NCBI GenBank assembly: GCA_026415195.1
Contig: JAOAHO010000004.1
Location: 21,401-85,219 of the forward strand
Origin: Bacteroidia bacterium
GTDB lineage: Bacteria > Bacteroidota > Bacteroidia > B-17B0 > Aurantibacillaceae
Direction: 5' to 3'
Length of the DNA: 63,819 nucleotides
Shown here: positions 8,490 through 17,330 of the stretch, in pieces
Position numbering within the stretch: position 1 is the stretch's first letter
Layout of the letters: each line of letters starts with the position of its first letter
Position numbers and translations under genes: made by a program
The notes under the pieces: model-generated
The model's database searches: none
The model's input: only the letters and a program-made list of their open reading frames with translations
What the model was told of the DNA's origin: nothing

Positions 8490-10826
8490 CTAAAATTTGA
8501 ATGTCCATGATAGGCTCGGCAAAACAGGGAAAAGTGTAACCTGCTTAAGTTCGTTTTTTTGTAATTCAGTATTGTATTCAATATAATAGAAGAACGGATT
8601 CATACGATTATAGGCATTATATATGCTGAATTCAAAAGTGCGTTCGCAGCGCTTCAGTTTTTTATGGTGCTGTATGCTCAAATCCAGGCGATGATAGGGC
8701 GCCATCCGAAACGAATTCTTCTCTCCATAGTCCACCCCTGCATGGCTATAACCAACTAAATTATAATTATTGTTGGAAGGGTAATGGTAGAGTATCGGAT
8801 AAGTGGCACGGGGCAAGGTAATGGCGTTTCCGGTTCCGAATACCCATGTGCCCGAAAGTGTCAGGCGTTCATTGATTTTATATATTCCCACAACAGAAAT
8901 GTCGTGACGGCGGTCGTAGCGCGGATGAAACTTTTTTCCGAAGTTCAGCGAATCAAATTGTTGCCAGGTCCAGGAAAGCGTATAACCTATCCAACCCGTA
9001 AATCTTCCTTTTTTCTTCTGCAGGAAAATTTCAACGCCGTAACTCCATCCTCTTCCCTGCACCACTTTGTCTTGCCAATCAACAAGTTCGGTGGTTTCAT
9101 CGTTGTTCGTGATATCAAAGAAACTTGACCCTTCTTTATAGTTGATTACCCTGTCCATCCATTTGTAATATCCTTCTACAGAGACCAAAATATTTTTACC
9201 GATTAAATCTTTGGCTAATCCTGCTGACACCTGCTGTGAACGTTGGGGCAAAATACGTGAGGTGGCCGGAACCCACAGGTCGGTGGGCAAGCCGAGCCCG
9301 GTATTGGTTAGCAAGTGGAGGAACTGGTTCATCAAAGCATACGAGGCCTTTGCCGACATTGATCCGGTGAGCATATAACGGGCAGAAAAACGGGGCTCTG
9401 GAAAATAGAAAAATTTTCGGTTATTCATAAATACATTCATCCGAAAGCCAGGATTGATTTTGAGTTTGTCGGTAATTTCCCAATCGTCTTCAAAAAAAAT
9501 TCCTGCCTCAGGGGAATGATAATCGCGCGAGCGTATGGTGAAACTTTCTTCCAGAGTGCTGGATCGTAAAACCAATGCCTGAGGATAGAAATAATGCCAC
9601 ACGGCCGTTGCTCCAAAGCGAATATAGTGGCGTGGTGATGGCATAAAATCAAAATTATATTTAATGCCGGCATCGCGGATTAATGAACGATAATTTAACG
9701 ACCAATATTCATTTGTTTCTTTTTCGTAAGACGTGATATTCAGTTGATAATTCGTGAAAATAAAGGAAAGGTTAGAAAACAAGCGACTACTGAACAGGTG
9801 GTTCCAACGTACGGTGGCCGTGGCATTTCCCCATTGCAGGCCGGCTTTGTTTTCCGAATCCTCATAGCGGGATCGTACATAAAATTTGTCGCGGCCGAAA
9901 TATCCGCTTACATAAAGGCGGTTTTTGTCGCTTATGAAATAATTGGCCTTAGCGTTCAGGTCATAAAAAAAATATCCGCCTTTTTCATTTTTGGGCATAA
10001 ACGGATAAATCAGCGCATCAATATAAGTCCTTCTTCCCGATACAATAAACGACGACTTGTTTTTTTTGATGGGGCCTTCCAAGGTAAGGCGCGACGAGAT
10101 AATACCGATGCCTGCTTCCCCCGCCATTTTTTCCTTGTTTCCGTCTTTCATCTGAAGGTCAATCACCGAAGATAGCCGCCCTCCGTAACGTGCGGGGAAT
10201 CCGCCTTTGATAAGTTCTACGCTTTTGAGGGCATCGCCGTTGAAAACGGAAAAAAATCCAAAGAGATGATTGGCATTATACACAGGGGCCTCATCCAGTA
10301 TAATTAAATTCTGATCGGGCCCGCCTCCGCGCACATAAATTCCTGCCGAACCTTCCGTGCCTTTTTGTACACCCGGTAAGAGTTGGATCACTTTCAACAC
10401 ATCTTTTTCCCCGAGCAAGGCCGGGATTTGTTTGATTTGTTCAACGGGTATCTCAATATGGCCCATCCTGACATCCTCGCTGATGCGCTTGTTTTCCTCT
10501 GCCGTAACTTCCACTTCTGCCAACTCCTCGGGGCCAAGTTCCACATTCAGGTGAATGTTGGTTTTCAGGTAGATTTTAGTTTTAAATGTTTTGTAGCCCG
10601 CATATATAAAATATACCTCCACACTGTCTTCGGGTAATGTAAGGGAATAAAAACCGTAAGCATTGGACGAAGCAGACAATCTTAGTTTAGGTACGTGAAC
10701 GGTTACCCCGGGCAGGTTTTCCATGCTTCCTTTTTCATAAATATATCCGCTTAGGGTGTGTTTGATTTGCGGAAAATAAACACACGGTATCAAACTAAAA
10801 ATTATGCTCCATATGGCATTACGCAT
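8490..10826 (-). CDS. TonB-dependent receptor with carboxypeptidase-regulatory-like N-terminus
   Basis: With the start at the ATG ending at 10826 (MRNAIWSIIFSLIPCVYF signal peptide) the product is about 778 residues. Residues about 22-105 form the CarboxypepD_reg-like beta-sandwich (LSGYIYEKGSMENLPGVTV, ... AYGFYSLTLPE). The plug follows, with QIPALLGEKDVLKVIQLLPGV and IYVRGGGPDQNLIILDEAPV. The rest is a 22-strand-type barrel ending in the aromatic LSWTFKF. It should bind a ligand at the cell surface and import it using energy from the ExbB-ExbD-TonB complex; that complex is encoded at 39541-42545. It sits 39 bases after the hemJ-like gene and 4 bases before the DUF4249 gene, suggesting one transcript. 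The FIII-type plug and the DUF4249 partner do not reveal the ligand. Confidence 0.93.
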   Translation of the reverse strand: MRNAIWSIIFSLIPCVYFPQIKHTLSGYIYEKGSMENLPGVTVHVPKLRLSASSNAYGFYSLTLPEDSVEVYFIYAGYKTFKTKIYLKTNIHLNVELGPEELAEVEVTAEENKRISEDVRMGHIEIPVEQIKQIPALLGEKDVLKVIQLLPGVQKGTEGSAGIYVRGGGPDQNLIILDEAPVYNANHLFGFFSVFNGDALKSVELIKGGFPARYGGRLSSVIDLQMKDGNKEKMAGEAGIGIISSRLTLEGPIKKNKSSFIVSGRRTYIDALIYPFMPKNEKGGYFFYDLNAKANYFISDKNRLYVSGYFGRDKFYVRSRYEDSENKAGLQWGNATATVRWNHLFSSRLFSNLSFIFTNYQLNITSYEKETNEYWSLNYRSLIRDAGIKYNFDFMPSPRHYIRFGATAVWHYFYPQALVLRSSTLEESFTIRSRDYHSPEAGIFFEDDWEITDKLKINPGFRMNVFMNNRKFFYFPEPRFSARYMLTGSMSAKASYALMNQFLHLLTNTGLGLPTDLWVPATSRILPQRSQQVSAGLAKDLIGKNILVSVEGYYKWMDRVINYKEGSSFFDITNNDETTELVDWQDKVVQGRGWSYGVEIFLQKKKGRFTGWIGYTLSWTWQQFDSLNFGKKFHPRYDRRHDISVVGIYKINERLTLSGTWVFGTGNAITLPRATYPILYHYPSNNNYNLVGYSHAGVDYGEKNSFRMAPYHRLDLSIQHHKKLKRCERTFEFSIYNAYNRMNPFFYYIEYNTELQKNELKQVTLFPVLPSLSWTFKF

Positions 10827-10865
10827 AAAATTTTCTATCAAACGATGATCTATGCCCAATATTGT

Positions 10866-11414
10866 TCAAAGCTTATCTTGTTTGGACTCGCGCTTTTTCT
10901 TATAAACCCATGACGCAGCAAAAATCAAAATACCCAGCAGGGCCACTGCCGACCCCCCCCACATCAGGCCGCTTTCCGATTTCACCACCGCCAGGAACAC
11001 CACCGCTACAAGTATAAGAGTGGGAATTTCATTAAATAAACGCAAGCGAAAAGATGTCTTTGAAAAAAAACCTTTTTTTTGATTTCTGTATAATTTCTCG
11101 CATCGGAGGTGATATGCCAAAAGGCCCGCCACCATCAACAGCTTCACGTGCATCCAGGGCATTTTTAAAAGGCCCGGATTTACAATCAGCATCCATACGC
11201 CAAAAATCAAAGTCCCTATGGCGCCAGGCCAAGCAATAATATACCAAAGCCGGCCCTGCATCAGCAGGAGCTGAGGGGTAAGGACGCGCCGTTCTTCCAT
11301 GGGCTTATCCTGTGCCTCGCGCGTATAGACCATCAACCGAACCATATAAAACAACCCGGCAAACCAGGTAACCATGAAAACGATGTGTAGTGATTTCAAA
11401 TACAGATATTCCAT
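10866..11414 (-). CDS. hemJ: HemJ-like (CopD/UPF0093 family) membrane protein, putative protoporphyrinogen oxidase
   Basis: This 182-residue protein has four or five transmembrane helices. It carries the family signature early in helix 1 (YLKSLHIVFMVTWFAGLFY with the conserved His) and the later W.HVKL and RCEKLY..Q segments. HemJ oxidises protoporphyrinogen IX to protoporphyrin IX, the next-to-last step of heme synthesis, in the inner membrane. CopD-type relatives of unknown role have the same fold, so the exact function rests on the His and Lys positions and on the length, which is usual for HemJ. A hemD gene lies elsewhere in the window (17331-18338). It probably heads a transcript with the TonB-dependent receptor and DUF4249 genes. 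A near-match promoter box overlaps the divergent promoter of the thioesterase gene. Confidence 0.78.
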   Translation of the reverse strand: MEYLYLKSLHIVFMVTWFAGLFYMVRLMVYTREAQDKPMEERRVLTPQLLLMQGRLWYIIAWPGAIGTLIFGVWMLIVNPGLLKMPWMHVKLLMVAGLLAYHLRCEKLYRNQKKGFFSKTSFRLRLFNEIPTLILVAVVFLAVVKSESGLMWGGSAVALLGILIFAASWVYKKKRESKQDKL

Positions 11415-11431
11415 AGGAACAAATTAAAAGA

Positions 11432-11439
11432 TAAATTTG
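11432..11439 (+). promoter_or_regulatory. predicted -7 promoter box of the thioesterase gene
   Basis: TAAATTTG matches TAnnTTTG exactly and ends 9 bases before the ATG at 11449. The divergent hemJ-like gene starts only 34 bases away, so the two promoters must overlap. Confidence 0.45.
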
Positions 11440-11448
11440 CGAACCTCT

Positions 11449-11964
11449 ATGAAACCCAAAAAAACTTCCGATTCACGCACGATTAACACCGAAGTGGTAT
11501 TACCCAACGATACAAATCATCTCGGGAACCTATTCGGGGGGCGGTTAATGCAATGGATAGACATTACGGCTGCCGTGTGTGCACAACGCCATTCCGGGCG
11601 TGTGGTGGTTACGGCTGCCATCAACAATGTTTCGTTTGAAAACCCCATCAAACAAAACAGCGTAGTAACCATGGAGGCGAACATCAGCCGCGCCTTTAAC
11701 AGCAGCATGGAAGTTATCGTTGATGTATTTGTGGAGGACCCCGTCACGCAAAAGAAAACCAAATGTAATGAAGCCATTCTGACTTTTGTGGCTGTGGACC
11801 AAAACGGTTCTCCGCTTCCCGTTCCGCCCCTGGAACCCGAAACCGAAGAAGAAAAAAAACGTTACGATGCCGCCTTGCGCAGAAGGCAGCTTTCATTGGT
11901 CATCGCCGGAAGAATGAAGCCCGAAGAGGCAACGGAATTAAAATCTTTGTTTGTCAAAGATTAA
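11449..11964 (+). CDS. acyl-CoA thioesterase, single hotdog domain (YciA/BFIT type)
   Basis: The roughly 171-residue protein has one hotdog domain with the motifs of cytosolic acyl-CoA hydrolases: a NDTNHLGNLFGGRLMQWID segment with the N/H and GG.L..WID helix, ARRHS-like AQRHSGRVV, and a VSFENPIKQNSVV strand pair. It hydrolyses acyl-CoA to free fatty acid and CoA. The C-terminal 50 residues are a charged helical tail. ATG 11449 is chosen over the TTG at 11437 because the TTG overlaps the predicted promoter box. It converges with the glycosyltransferase gene, and the two coding regions overlap by 11 bases at their 3' ends. Which acyl chain it prefers cannot be read from the sequence. Confidence 0.87.
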   Translation: MKPKKTSDSRTINTEVVLPNDTNHLGNLFGGRLMQWIDITAAVCAQRHSGRVVVTAAINNVSFENPIKQNSVVTMEANISRAFNSSMEVIVDVFVEDPVTQKKTKCNEAILTFVAVDQNGSPLPVPPLEPETEEEKKRYDAALRRRQLSLVIAGRMKPEEATELKSLFVKD

Positions 11965-12916
11965 TTTTTTCAATGTCTTGACTTTTCATGCATTTAAAAT
12001 GTTTTAAAGGACACTTCTTATATCCCAATTTTGAACACGGCCTGCACCAAAGGCCTTTCACTTCCAAAATTTTACTGTCTGCAGAGGCATTGTACGGGGC
12101 CATGCCGAATTCCGGTATGGTGTTCCCCCACAGGGAATAAATCTTTTTTTGAAAAGCGGATGCCACGTGCATCAGGCCGGTGTCGGAAGTAATTACCGCG
12201 GCAGCCCTGCTCAAAATGTATGCGCTTTCATGAAAATGAATGCGGCCGCAAAGATTAATCATGTTGGGCGATCTAAGCTCCGCTAAACGTTGTGCATCCG
12301 CATGATCACCCAACAAAACAAATTGAACACGCGTGTTTTTTTGGAGTATTTTATTAATGATTTCAACAGGAATTTGTTTTGTACCGTAAGATCCGCCGGG
12401 TATTAGCGCTATATAAGGCGACAATATGCCGTATGCCGGGGGGTCTTTTATAAATATTTCGGGGATATAATATTCCAGGCCCTTGCCATCGTTGATTACG
12501 CCTATTTTTTTTGACGCTTCAAACATTCTGTCAACAATGTGTTTTTGGGGAAGAATATTTCTTGATTTTGTTAATACGGCCAGTAGCTTTCGTATATTGA
12601 TTTTGTTGAGTCGTGCAACAGGGGTGAAAAGAAAGGCAGAAATTATTAGTGATTTAAAATTGTTTTGAAGATCCAAAATATAATCATAACGCTCATTTTT
12701 TAATTTTTGAATGGCATCAAACAGGTTTTCGTTAAAAGGAATTTGTTTGTCGATGTTGGGGTTTGCTTCATGTACGAATCTGAATTTCTCCCTGACCAGC
12801 AAGTGAATTTCGGCATTTAATTGTTCTTTTATGCAACGCAATACGGGAGAAATAAGAACCAAATCGCCAATGGATGAAAACCGTATGATTAGTATTTTTT
12901 TTATGTGATCTCCCAA
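11954..12916 (-). CDS. glycosyltransferase family 9 (heptosyltransferase-like)
   Basis: The 320-residue protein has the GT-B fold signs of family 9: an N-terminal Rossmann start KKILIIRFSSIGDLVLISP, a middle YDYILDLQNNFKS, and the C-terminal nucleotide-sugar site with IALIPGGSYGTKQ and ITSDTGLMHVASAF followed by LWG.T.PEFG. GT9 enzymes add heptose or a related sugar to the lipopolysaccharide inner core from ADP-heptose at the cytoplasmic membrane face. The start codon appears to be TTG (12914-12916), because no ATG or GTG precedes the Rossmann strand closely enough. A near-consensus TAATTTCG box lies 10 bases upstream of it. Its 3' end overlaps the convergent thioesterase gene by 11 bases. 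Confidence 0.87.
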   Translation of the reverse strand: MGDHIKKILIIRFSSIGDLVLISPVLRCIKEQLNAEIHLLVREKFRFVHEANPNIDKQIPFNENLFDAIQKLKNERYDYILDLQNNFKSLIISAFLFTPVARLNKINIRKLLAVLTKSRNILPQKHIVDRMFEASKKIGVINDGKGLEYYIPEIFIKDPPAYGILSPYIALIPGGSYGTKQIPVEIINKILQKNTRVQFVLLGDHADAQRLAELRSPNMINLCGRIHFHESAYILSRAAAVITSDTGLMHVASAFQKKIYSLWGNTIPEFGMAPYNASADSKILEVKGLWCRPCSKLGYKKCPLKHFKCMKSQDIEKINL

Positions 12917-12939
12917 AATTCAAAACCGAAATTACAAAA

Positions 12940-12971
12940 AACAAAAAACCCCGTCAGAACAACGGGGTTTT
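12940..12971 (-). terminator. intrinsic terminator of the giant T9SS gene
   Basis: The 10-base arms 12945-12954 and 12962-12971 (AAAACCCCGT in minus-strand order) close a seven-base loop, and a T-rich run follows on the minus strand. It lies 18 bp after the stop at 12990 and upstream of the glycosyltransferase gene. Confidence 0.87.
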
Positions 12972-12989
12972 GGTTATGTAAGATTGTTT

Positions 12990-15900
12990 TTACTGCTTGA
13001 TGATACGGAAATTTTCTTCTTTTTCATTGCCTATGATTTTCAAAATATACATTCCTTTGGCAAATTCAGTCAAATTAACTTCAACGGAGTTTTCAACGGA
13101 GATGTTTTTGTTCAAAATCACTTTGCCAGTAAGGTCTAAAACCCGCAAGGTGTTGAACCCTGTGTTGGAAATTTTCACATGGAAAAGGCCATTATTGGGG
13201 TTGGGAACAATTTGTATTCCCGAACTTAACTCATAATTCTCAAAGCCCGCGCAAGTGCTCACGACAATGGTTACAGAAGCGCTGTTGGAACATCCTGTAG
13301 AAGAGTCGGTATAAGAATACACAGGAGTGAAGGTTCCGGTGTTGGCAGGGTTAAATGAAGATCCTGTAACATTCGATCCTGTATAAACACCGCCTGCCGG
13401 GCTTCCGGTCAGGGAAATGGTAGATCCGTTTACACATGCAGTATTTTGGGCAGCAGTTAATGAAACCCCCGGCAAGGCATTAACAACGATCGTTATAGTC
13501 GCATTGTTAGAACATCCGGTGGATGCATCTGTATAAGAATAGACAGGAATAAACGTTCCGGTATTAATTGGATTAAAGGAGGATCCGCTAACGTTTGAAC
13601 CCGTATAAACACCTCCTGAAGGGCTACCGTTAAGCGAGATAGTCGGGCCGTTCAAGCATGCTGTATTTTGAGCAGCAGACAAGGAAACAGAAGGAAGCGC
13701 ATTAACGGTAATGGTGGCTGTTTGGTTGGCCGTACAGGTTCCGTTAGAACCGGTTACCGTGTAAACAGTAGTTACAGAAGGATTTGCAGAGATGCTGGCA
13801 TTGTTTGAACCCGTATTCCATGTGTAAGATGATGCACCTGATGCTGTCAGGGTTGCGCTGTTTCCCTGACAAACGGAAGCAGAGTTTACGCTAATGGTAG
13901 GGCTGGGATTAACATTTACCTGAACGGTTCCCGATCCGGGACATCCGAATTGGTTGATGGCATTCAAGGTAAACACCGTAGAGGAAGACAGGTTGTTTGC
14001 GGCAGTAACAGATGCATTTGGAGATGATAAATTAGCAGCGGGGGTCCATGTAAATGTATTGGTCGGATTAACACCGCCGGTGATGGTAATGATATAATCT
14101 TCAGTTTCTCCAAACCCGCCTTGAGAACAAGGATCAATGTTTGTGTTAAAATACCAATTCCTAACCCTCAGCCTTGTATCGCCATTTGTCGCACCGTTAG
14201 GTACAGCAAAAGTAGCAGAAGTCGTGACGAATGATCCGGTTCCATTTATCTGAGCAATTTTTTCGCCGGCATCGGAAAGGTTTCCGTTCTGATTAAAATC
14301 AATAAATATTCCGAAATTGAATGTTCCGTTGTAAGAACCGGACTGCACGGTAATAGTATAAACTGAACCGGCATTTAATGTAGTAGTATGTAGTGATTGT
14401 GGATAAAGGGTATAGAAAGGCGTGGGCAATGGGCCGGAAGCGCTGTTGGAAAGGGTATTGAGCGCAACAAGATTTGTATAATCCCCGGAACCGCTACCGC
14501 TGCTGTAGGCGGGGATACAATAACCTACCGTATTATTGACAACGGCAGCCGAGAGCGTGGCCGAGGAACCGGAACAAATAGAAGAGGGAGTTGCGCTGAT
14601 GTTCAAAGATGCAACGGTTGGCGGAGTGGCAATGGTTATAGTTGAAGCGGGGCCGCTACATCCGGCGGATGTGGTGCCAACAATTGAATATGTAGTACTT
14701 GTGCTGGGTGTTGCCACTACATTTACCCCCGTGCTTGAGGATAAAGAGGCCGCAGGGCTCCAAGTGTAACTGGCAGCGCCGGAAGCGGTCAAAGTCGGTC
14801 CATTTGGACCTCCACAATAATTAAGTGAGGTAGCTGTTACAGATATATTAGCTAAGGGGTTAACATTGAGCGTGAAAATGGGAGTAGTGGCAGTTGATCC
14901 GCTGGTTGAACAACTCGTAGTAACAATGTAATACATTGTATTAGCCATGGTTCCGGTTGATTGTGTCAACAGTGTTCCAAGGTTAGTGAAAGGACCAGAA
15001 GTTGAGGTAGATACCGCCCATTGGTATGAAATTCCTACACCGGACGATGCTCCCGTCAGTGACAATGTGGTGGATGCACCAAAGCACAAGTTGTTAGTTC
15101 CCGAAATAGTCCCGGCTGTTGGAGTGCCGCTGCATATATTACCCACAGAAGCCCATGCAAAGTATTCATCGCCGTTTATGGGCCCGGGCGAAACCGTTGC
15201 GGTTGTTCTGGAATAAAGCGTATTATTGACAATGGGGCCTGATCCTGTAGATAATGATCTTTCTGTCCATGGGCCTGACAATGATGGTGCCTGGGCAATT
15301 CGTATATCAGCCAGATCTCCTAACAGGTTGTCAAATGATGCAAAGGTGGAGTTTTCAAAAAACAGGTTTATGGCTGCATTCGGAGACAATCCGGGGCCTC
15401 CGTTGTAATTCAACCTGTAAGATAAATTACCCATAATCAAGTTAAGGGGAGCATTAACAGGTCCGCTCGGTGCATTTTCAACACTGGCTGTAATGGTTTG
15501 GGAGTTCCATGCAACCCCGTTTGAAACAATCGTCAGGGGACGTCTGATGTTGGTAGAGGGCAGGTTAGTATGAAATGCAAATCCTTTACCGATGGGGAAT
15601 ACCCTGTTGGTAGTTCCTGTTGCAGGAAAATTAATTCTTACAGGGCCGTCCACATAAGAACCATGTGTTCCTCCGTTAGTTCCGTTTGAAGTTACGGTGG
15701 ATGGCGCTGTACCGGTAGCTCCGGCAATGTTGGTGTTCAAAACCAGGATATTTGTAGAGGTAGTTTGAATAATACCGCGAGTCAATGTTATTCCTCCTGA
15801 GGTGGCTGTTCCCACTATTAAAGGATAATTTAGCTGTACATTGTTGTGTGTGTTCATCAGGAGTGTTCCTGTTATATGCCTGTTACCGCCAATCAACTCT

Positions 15901-17264
15901 ATTTCATTTCCGGGGATGGTTACTTGTTGTGGGAATGCAAGCCAAATTCCGTTGCTTCCAATGGGAGTAATGTAAGATATGTTTCTTGTTGTAACATTAG
16001 TATTGTTAAAAGTCGGGCTTCCTACAAATGAACCAAAGTACCTTTCAAGGGTATTAACAGCAGATGCGGGAGGGCCTCCCAATACAAGATTATTTGCCTG
16101 AACGGTTCCGGAGTGAAGCGCACAGGTGTTTGAAATGGTAAAAGTATTTAAATAATTAACTCCCAATCCTGCGGCATGTACCACAATGGGAACGCGGTTG
16201 TTAAATATTATTCCCGTTCCGCTGTAATTGTGTTGATAACCTATCCAATAAAGGGCGCCCGTAATACTGGTACCGGGTTGAAAGTTTATTACACCGTTAT
16301 TTACCAAATCACCGCTGAAATACATTCTTTTTCCGGTTGTTCCGCTTCCGCTAAAGAGTGTACCGGTTGATGCCACCGATGCATTACCCATCACATGCAT
16401 AAGTTGTGAAGTTGATACAGAGGAATAGGTCAGCATTCCGTTTATAGTAAGATTTTGACAACGTGCAATGTTGCAATCCACCTGAATGGTATGTCCTGCA
16501 GCAATGACAACATCATTATCAGACGTGGGGACGGTTCCGCTCGACCAATTTGCAGGATTATTCCAGCCGCCTGATGCTATTGATGTTACGGTTGTAGGAG
16601 TGAACTCCTCAACGCTAAAATCATCAATATAAACACCGTATGTTACCCACGTATTTGTAAATTCAATTCCGATTTTGGCATTGGAAACTTTGAAATCATT
16701 GGGTATTCTGATGTTAATTCTTTGCCATGGTGTGAGCGAGTTTATAGATGCAGCAGTAACATTGGGCGGTACTAATGAAATTATCCTCCAGGATACCCCC
16801 CCGTCATTAGAGGCAACAATCCTTAAAGGCACACTCGAAGACGAAGCATCAGTAAACATAAAAAATCTTACGTACGGATTTGTACTGGAGGACAGGTTTA
16901 TCACCGGTGTCTCTAATCTTCTGGTACCAAAGGCATTGGTGGTAGAACCAAAATAATAGTCGTTGATATAGAGTACATTGGACCCGCTGACAGCAGCGGC
17001 CGGATATACACCTCCGGCAGCAATAGACCATGTTGCAGGCCCTATGTTTGTGTTACGCTCCCAATCTTTTTCACCGTCTGTTAATGGAATGCTTGGTTCA
17101 GGGTTTCCGTCACCCAGCAGTACTACCCTGGTTTGGGTCCAGCCGGGAGGTGCAGCCGGCGTGCCGGTAAATGCGGATTCGAAATTTTCCGTCAAATAAA
17201 TTTGAGATTTTAGCGTCCAAACCATGAACGCAAAAAGCAAAGCAACTTTAAACTTCATTTTCAT
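12990..17264 (-). CDS. giant multidomain secreted protein with G8-like, GEVED, Ig-like repeats and T9SS sorting domain
   Basis: The 1424-residue protein starts with a signal peptide (MKMKFKVALLFAFMVWTLKSQ). Domains in order: a MAM/cleaved-adhesin-like sandwich at about 22-215 (ending YIDDFSVEEF); a G8-like segment starting GGWNNPANWSSGTVP at about 225; a long Thr/Ser/Asn-rich beta-helix-like stretch; Ig-like modules from about 700; a GEVED domain at about 930-1070 (FIDFNQNGNLSDAGEKI, FGETEDYIITI); two nearly identical 75-residue repeats at about 1185-1335; and a type A T9SS domain (VPNPNNGLFHVKIS, LRVLDLTGKVI, FAKGMYILKI, FRIIKQ). It should be secreted through the T9SS as a surface adhesin or matrix protein. 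It is a single-gene transcript with its own terminator and a promoter box 22 bases upstream. Confidence 0.9.
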   Translation of the reverse strand: MKMKFKVALLFAFMVWTLKSQIYLTENFESAFTGTPAAPPGWTQTRVVLLGDGNPEPSIPLTDGEKDWERNTNIGPATWSIAAGGVYPAAAVSGSNVLYINDYYFGSTTNAFGTRRLETPVINLSSSTNPYVRFFMFTDASSSSVPLRIVASNDGGVSWRIISLVPPNVTAASINSLTPWQRINIRIPNDFKVSNAKIGIEFTNTWVTYGVYIDDFSVEEFTPTTVTSIASGGWNNPANWSSGTVPTSDNDVVIAAGHTIQVDCNIARCQNLTINGMLTYSSVSTSQLMHVMGNASVASTGTLFSGSGTTGKRMYFSGDLVNNGVINFQPGTSITGALYWIGYQHNYSGTGIIFNNRVPIVVHAAGLGVNYLNTFTISNTCALHSGTVQANNLVLGGPPASAVNTLERYFGSFVGSPTFNNTNVTTRNISYITPIGSNGIWLAFPQQVTIPGNEIELIGGNRHITGTLLMNTHNNVQLNYPLIVGTATSGGITLTRGIIQTTSTNILVLNTNIAGATGTAPSTVTSNGTNGGTHGSYVDGPVRINFPATGTTNRVFPIGKGFAFHTNLPSTNIRRPLTIVSNGVAWNSQTITASVENAPSGPVNAPLNLIMGNLSYRLNYNGGPGLSPNAAINLFFENSTFASFDNLLGDLADIRIAQAPSLSGPWTERSLSTGSGPIVNNTLYSRTTATVSPGPINGDEYFAWASVGNICSGTPTAGTISGTNNLCFGASTTLSLTGASSGVGISYQWAVSTSTSGPFTNLGTLLTQSTGTMANTMYYIVTTSCSTSGSTATTPIFTLNVNPLANISVTATSLNYCGGPNGPTLTASGAASYTWSPAASLSSSTGVNVVATPSTSTTYSIVGTTSAGCSGPASTITIATPPTVASLNISATPSSICSGSSATLSAAVVNNTVGYCIPAYSSGSGSGDYTNLVALNTLSNSASGPLPTPFYTLYPQSLHTTTLNAGSVYTITVQSGSYNGTFNFGIFIDFNQNGNLSDAGEKIAQINGTGSFVTTSATFAVPNGATNGDTRLRVRNWYFNTNIDPCSQGGFGETEDYIITITGGVNPTNTFTWTPAANLSSPNASVTAANNLSSSTVFTLNAINQFGCPGSGTVQVNVNPSPTISVNSASVCQGNSATLTASGASSYTWNTGSNNASISANPSVTTVYTVTGSNGTCTANQTATITVNALPSVSLSAAQNTACLNGPTISLNGSPSGGVYTGSNVSGSSFNPINTGTFIPVYSYTDASTGCSNNATITIVVNALPGVSLTAAQNTACVNGSTISLTGSPAGGVYTGSNVTGSSFNPANTGTFTPVYSYTDSSTGCSNSASVTIVVSTCAGFENYELSSGIQIVPNPNNGLFHVKISNTGFNTLRVLDLTGKVILNKNISVENSVEVNLTEFAKGMYILKIIGNEKEENFRIIKQ
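13261..13710 (-). repeat. two tandem 225-bp repeats encoding 75-residue Ig-like modules
   Basis: Copies at 13261-13485 and 13486-13710 are in frame and encode modules that both start NALP.VSL.AAQNTAC and end VYSYTD.STGCSN. They differ by a handful of residues, so they look recently duplicated. Confidence 0.85.
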
Positions 17265-17286
17265 ACGTTATTTTTAAATTGGGCAA

Positions 17287-17294
17287 CAAAAGTA
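17287..17294 (-). promoter_or_regulatory. predicted -7 promoter box of the giant T9SS gene
   Basis: On the minus strand this reads TACTTTTG, an exact TAnnTTTG match ending 22 bases before the ATG at 17264. No clear -33 box is seen. Confidence 0.5.
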
Positions 17295-17330
17295 ATACAA
17301 ATATGTTTACGGAAGTGTTAAACAGGAAAA

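Noticed and set aside
14397..17199. Several open frames of 60-93 residues on the plus strand
   Set aside because: All are antisense shadows of the 1424-residue T9SS gene with its Ser/Thr/Gly-rich code.
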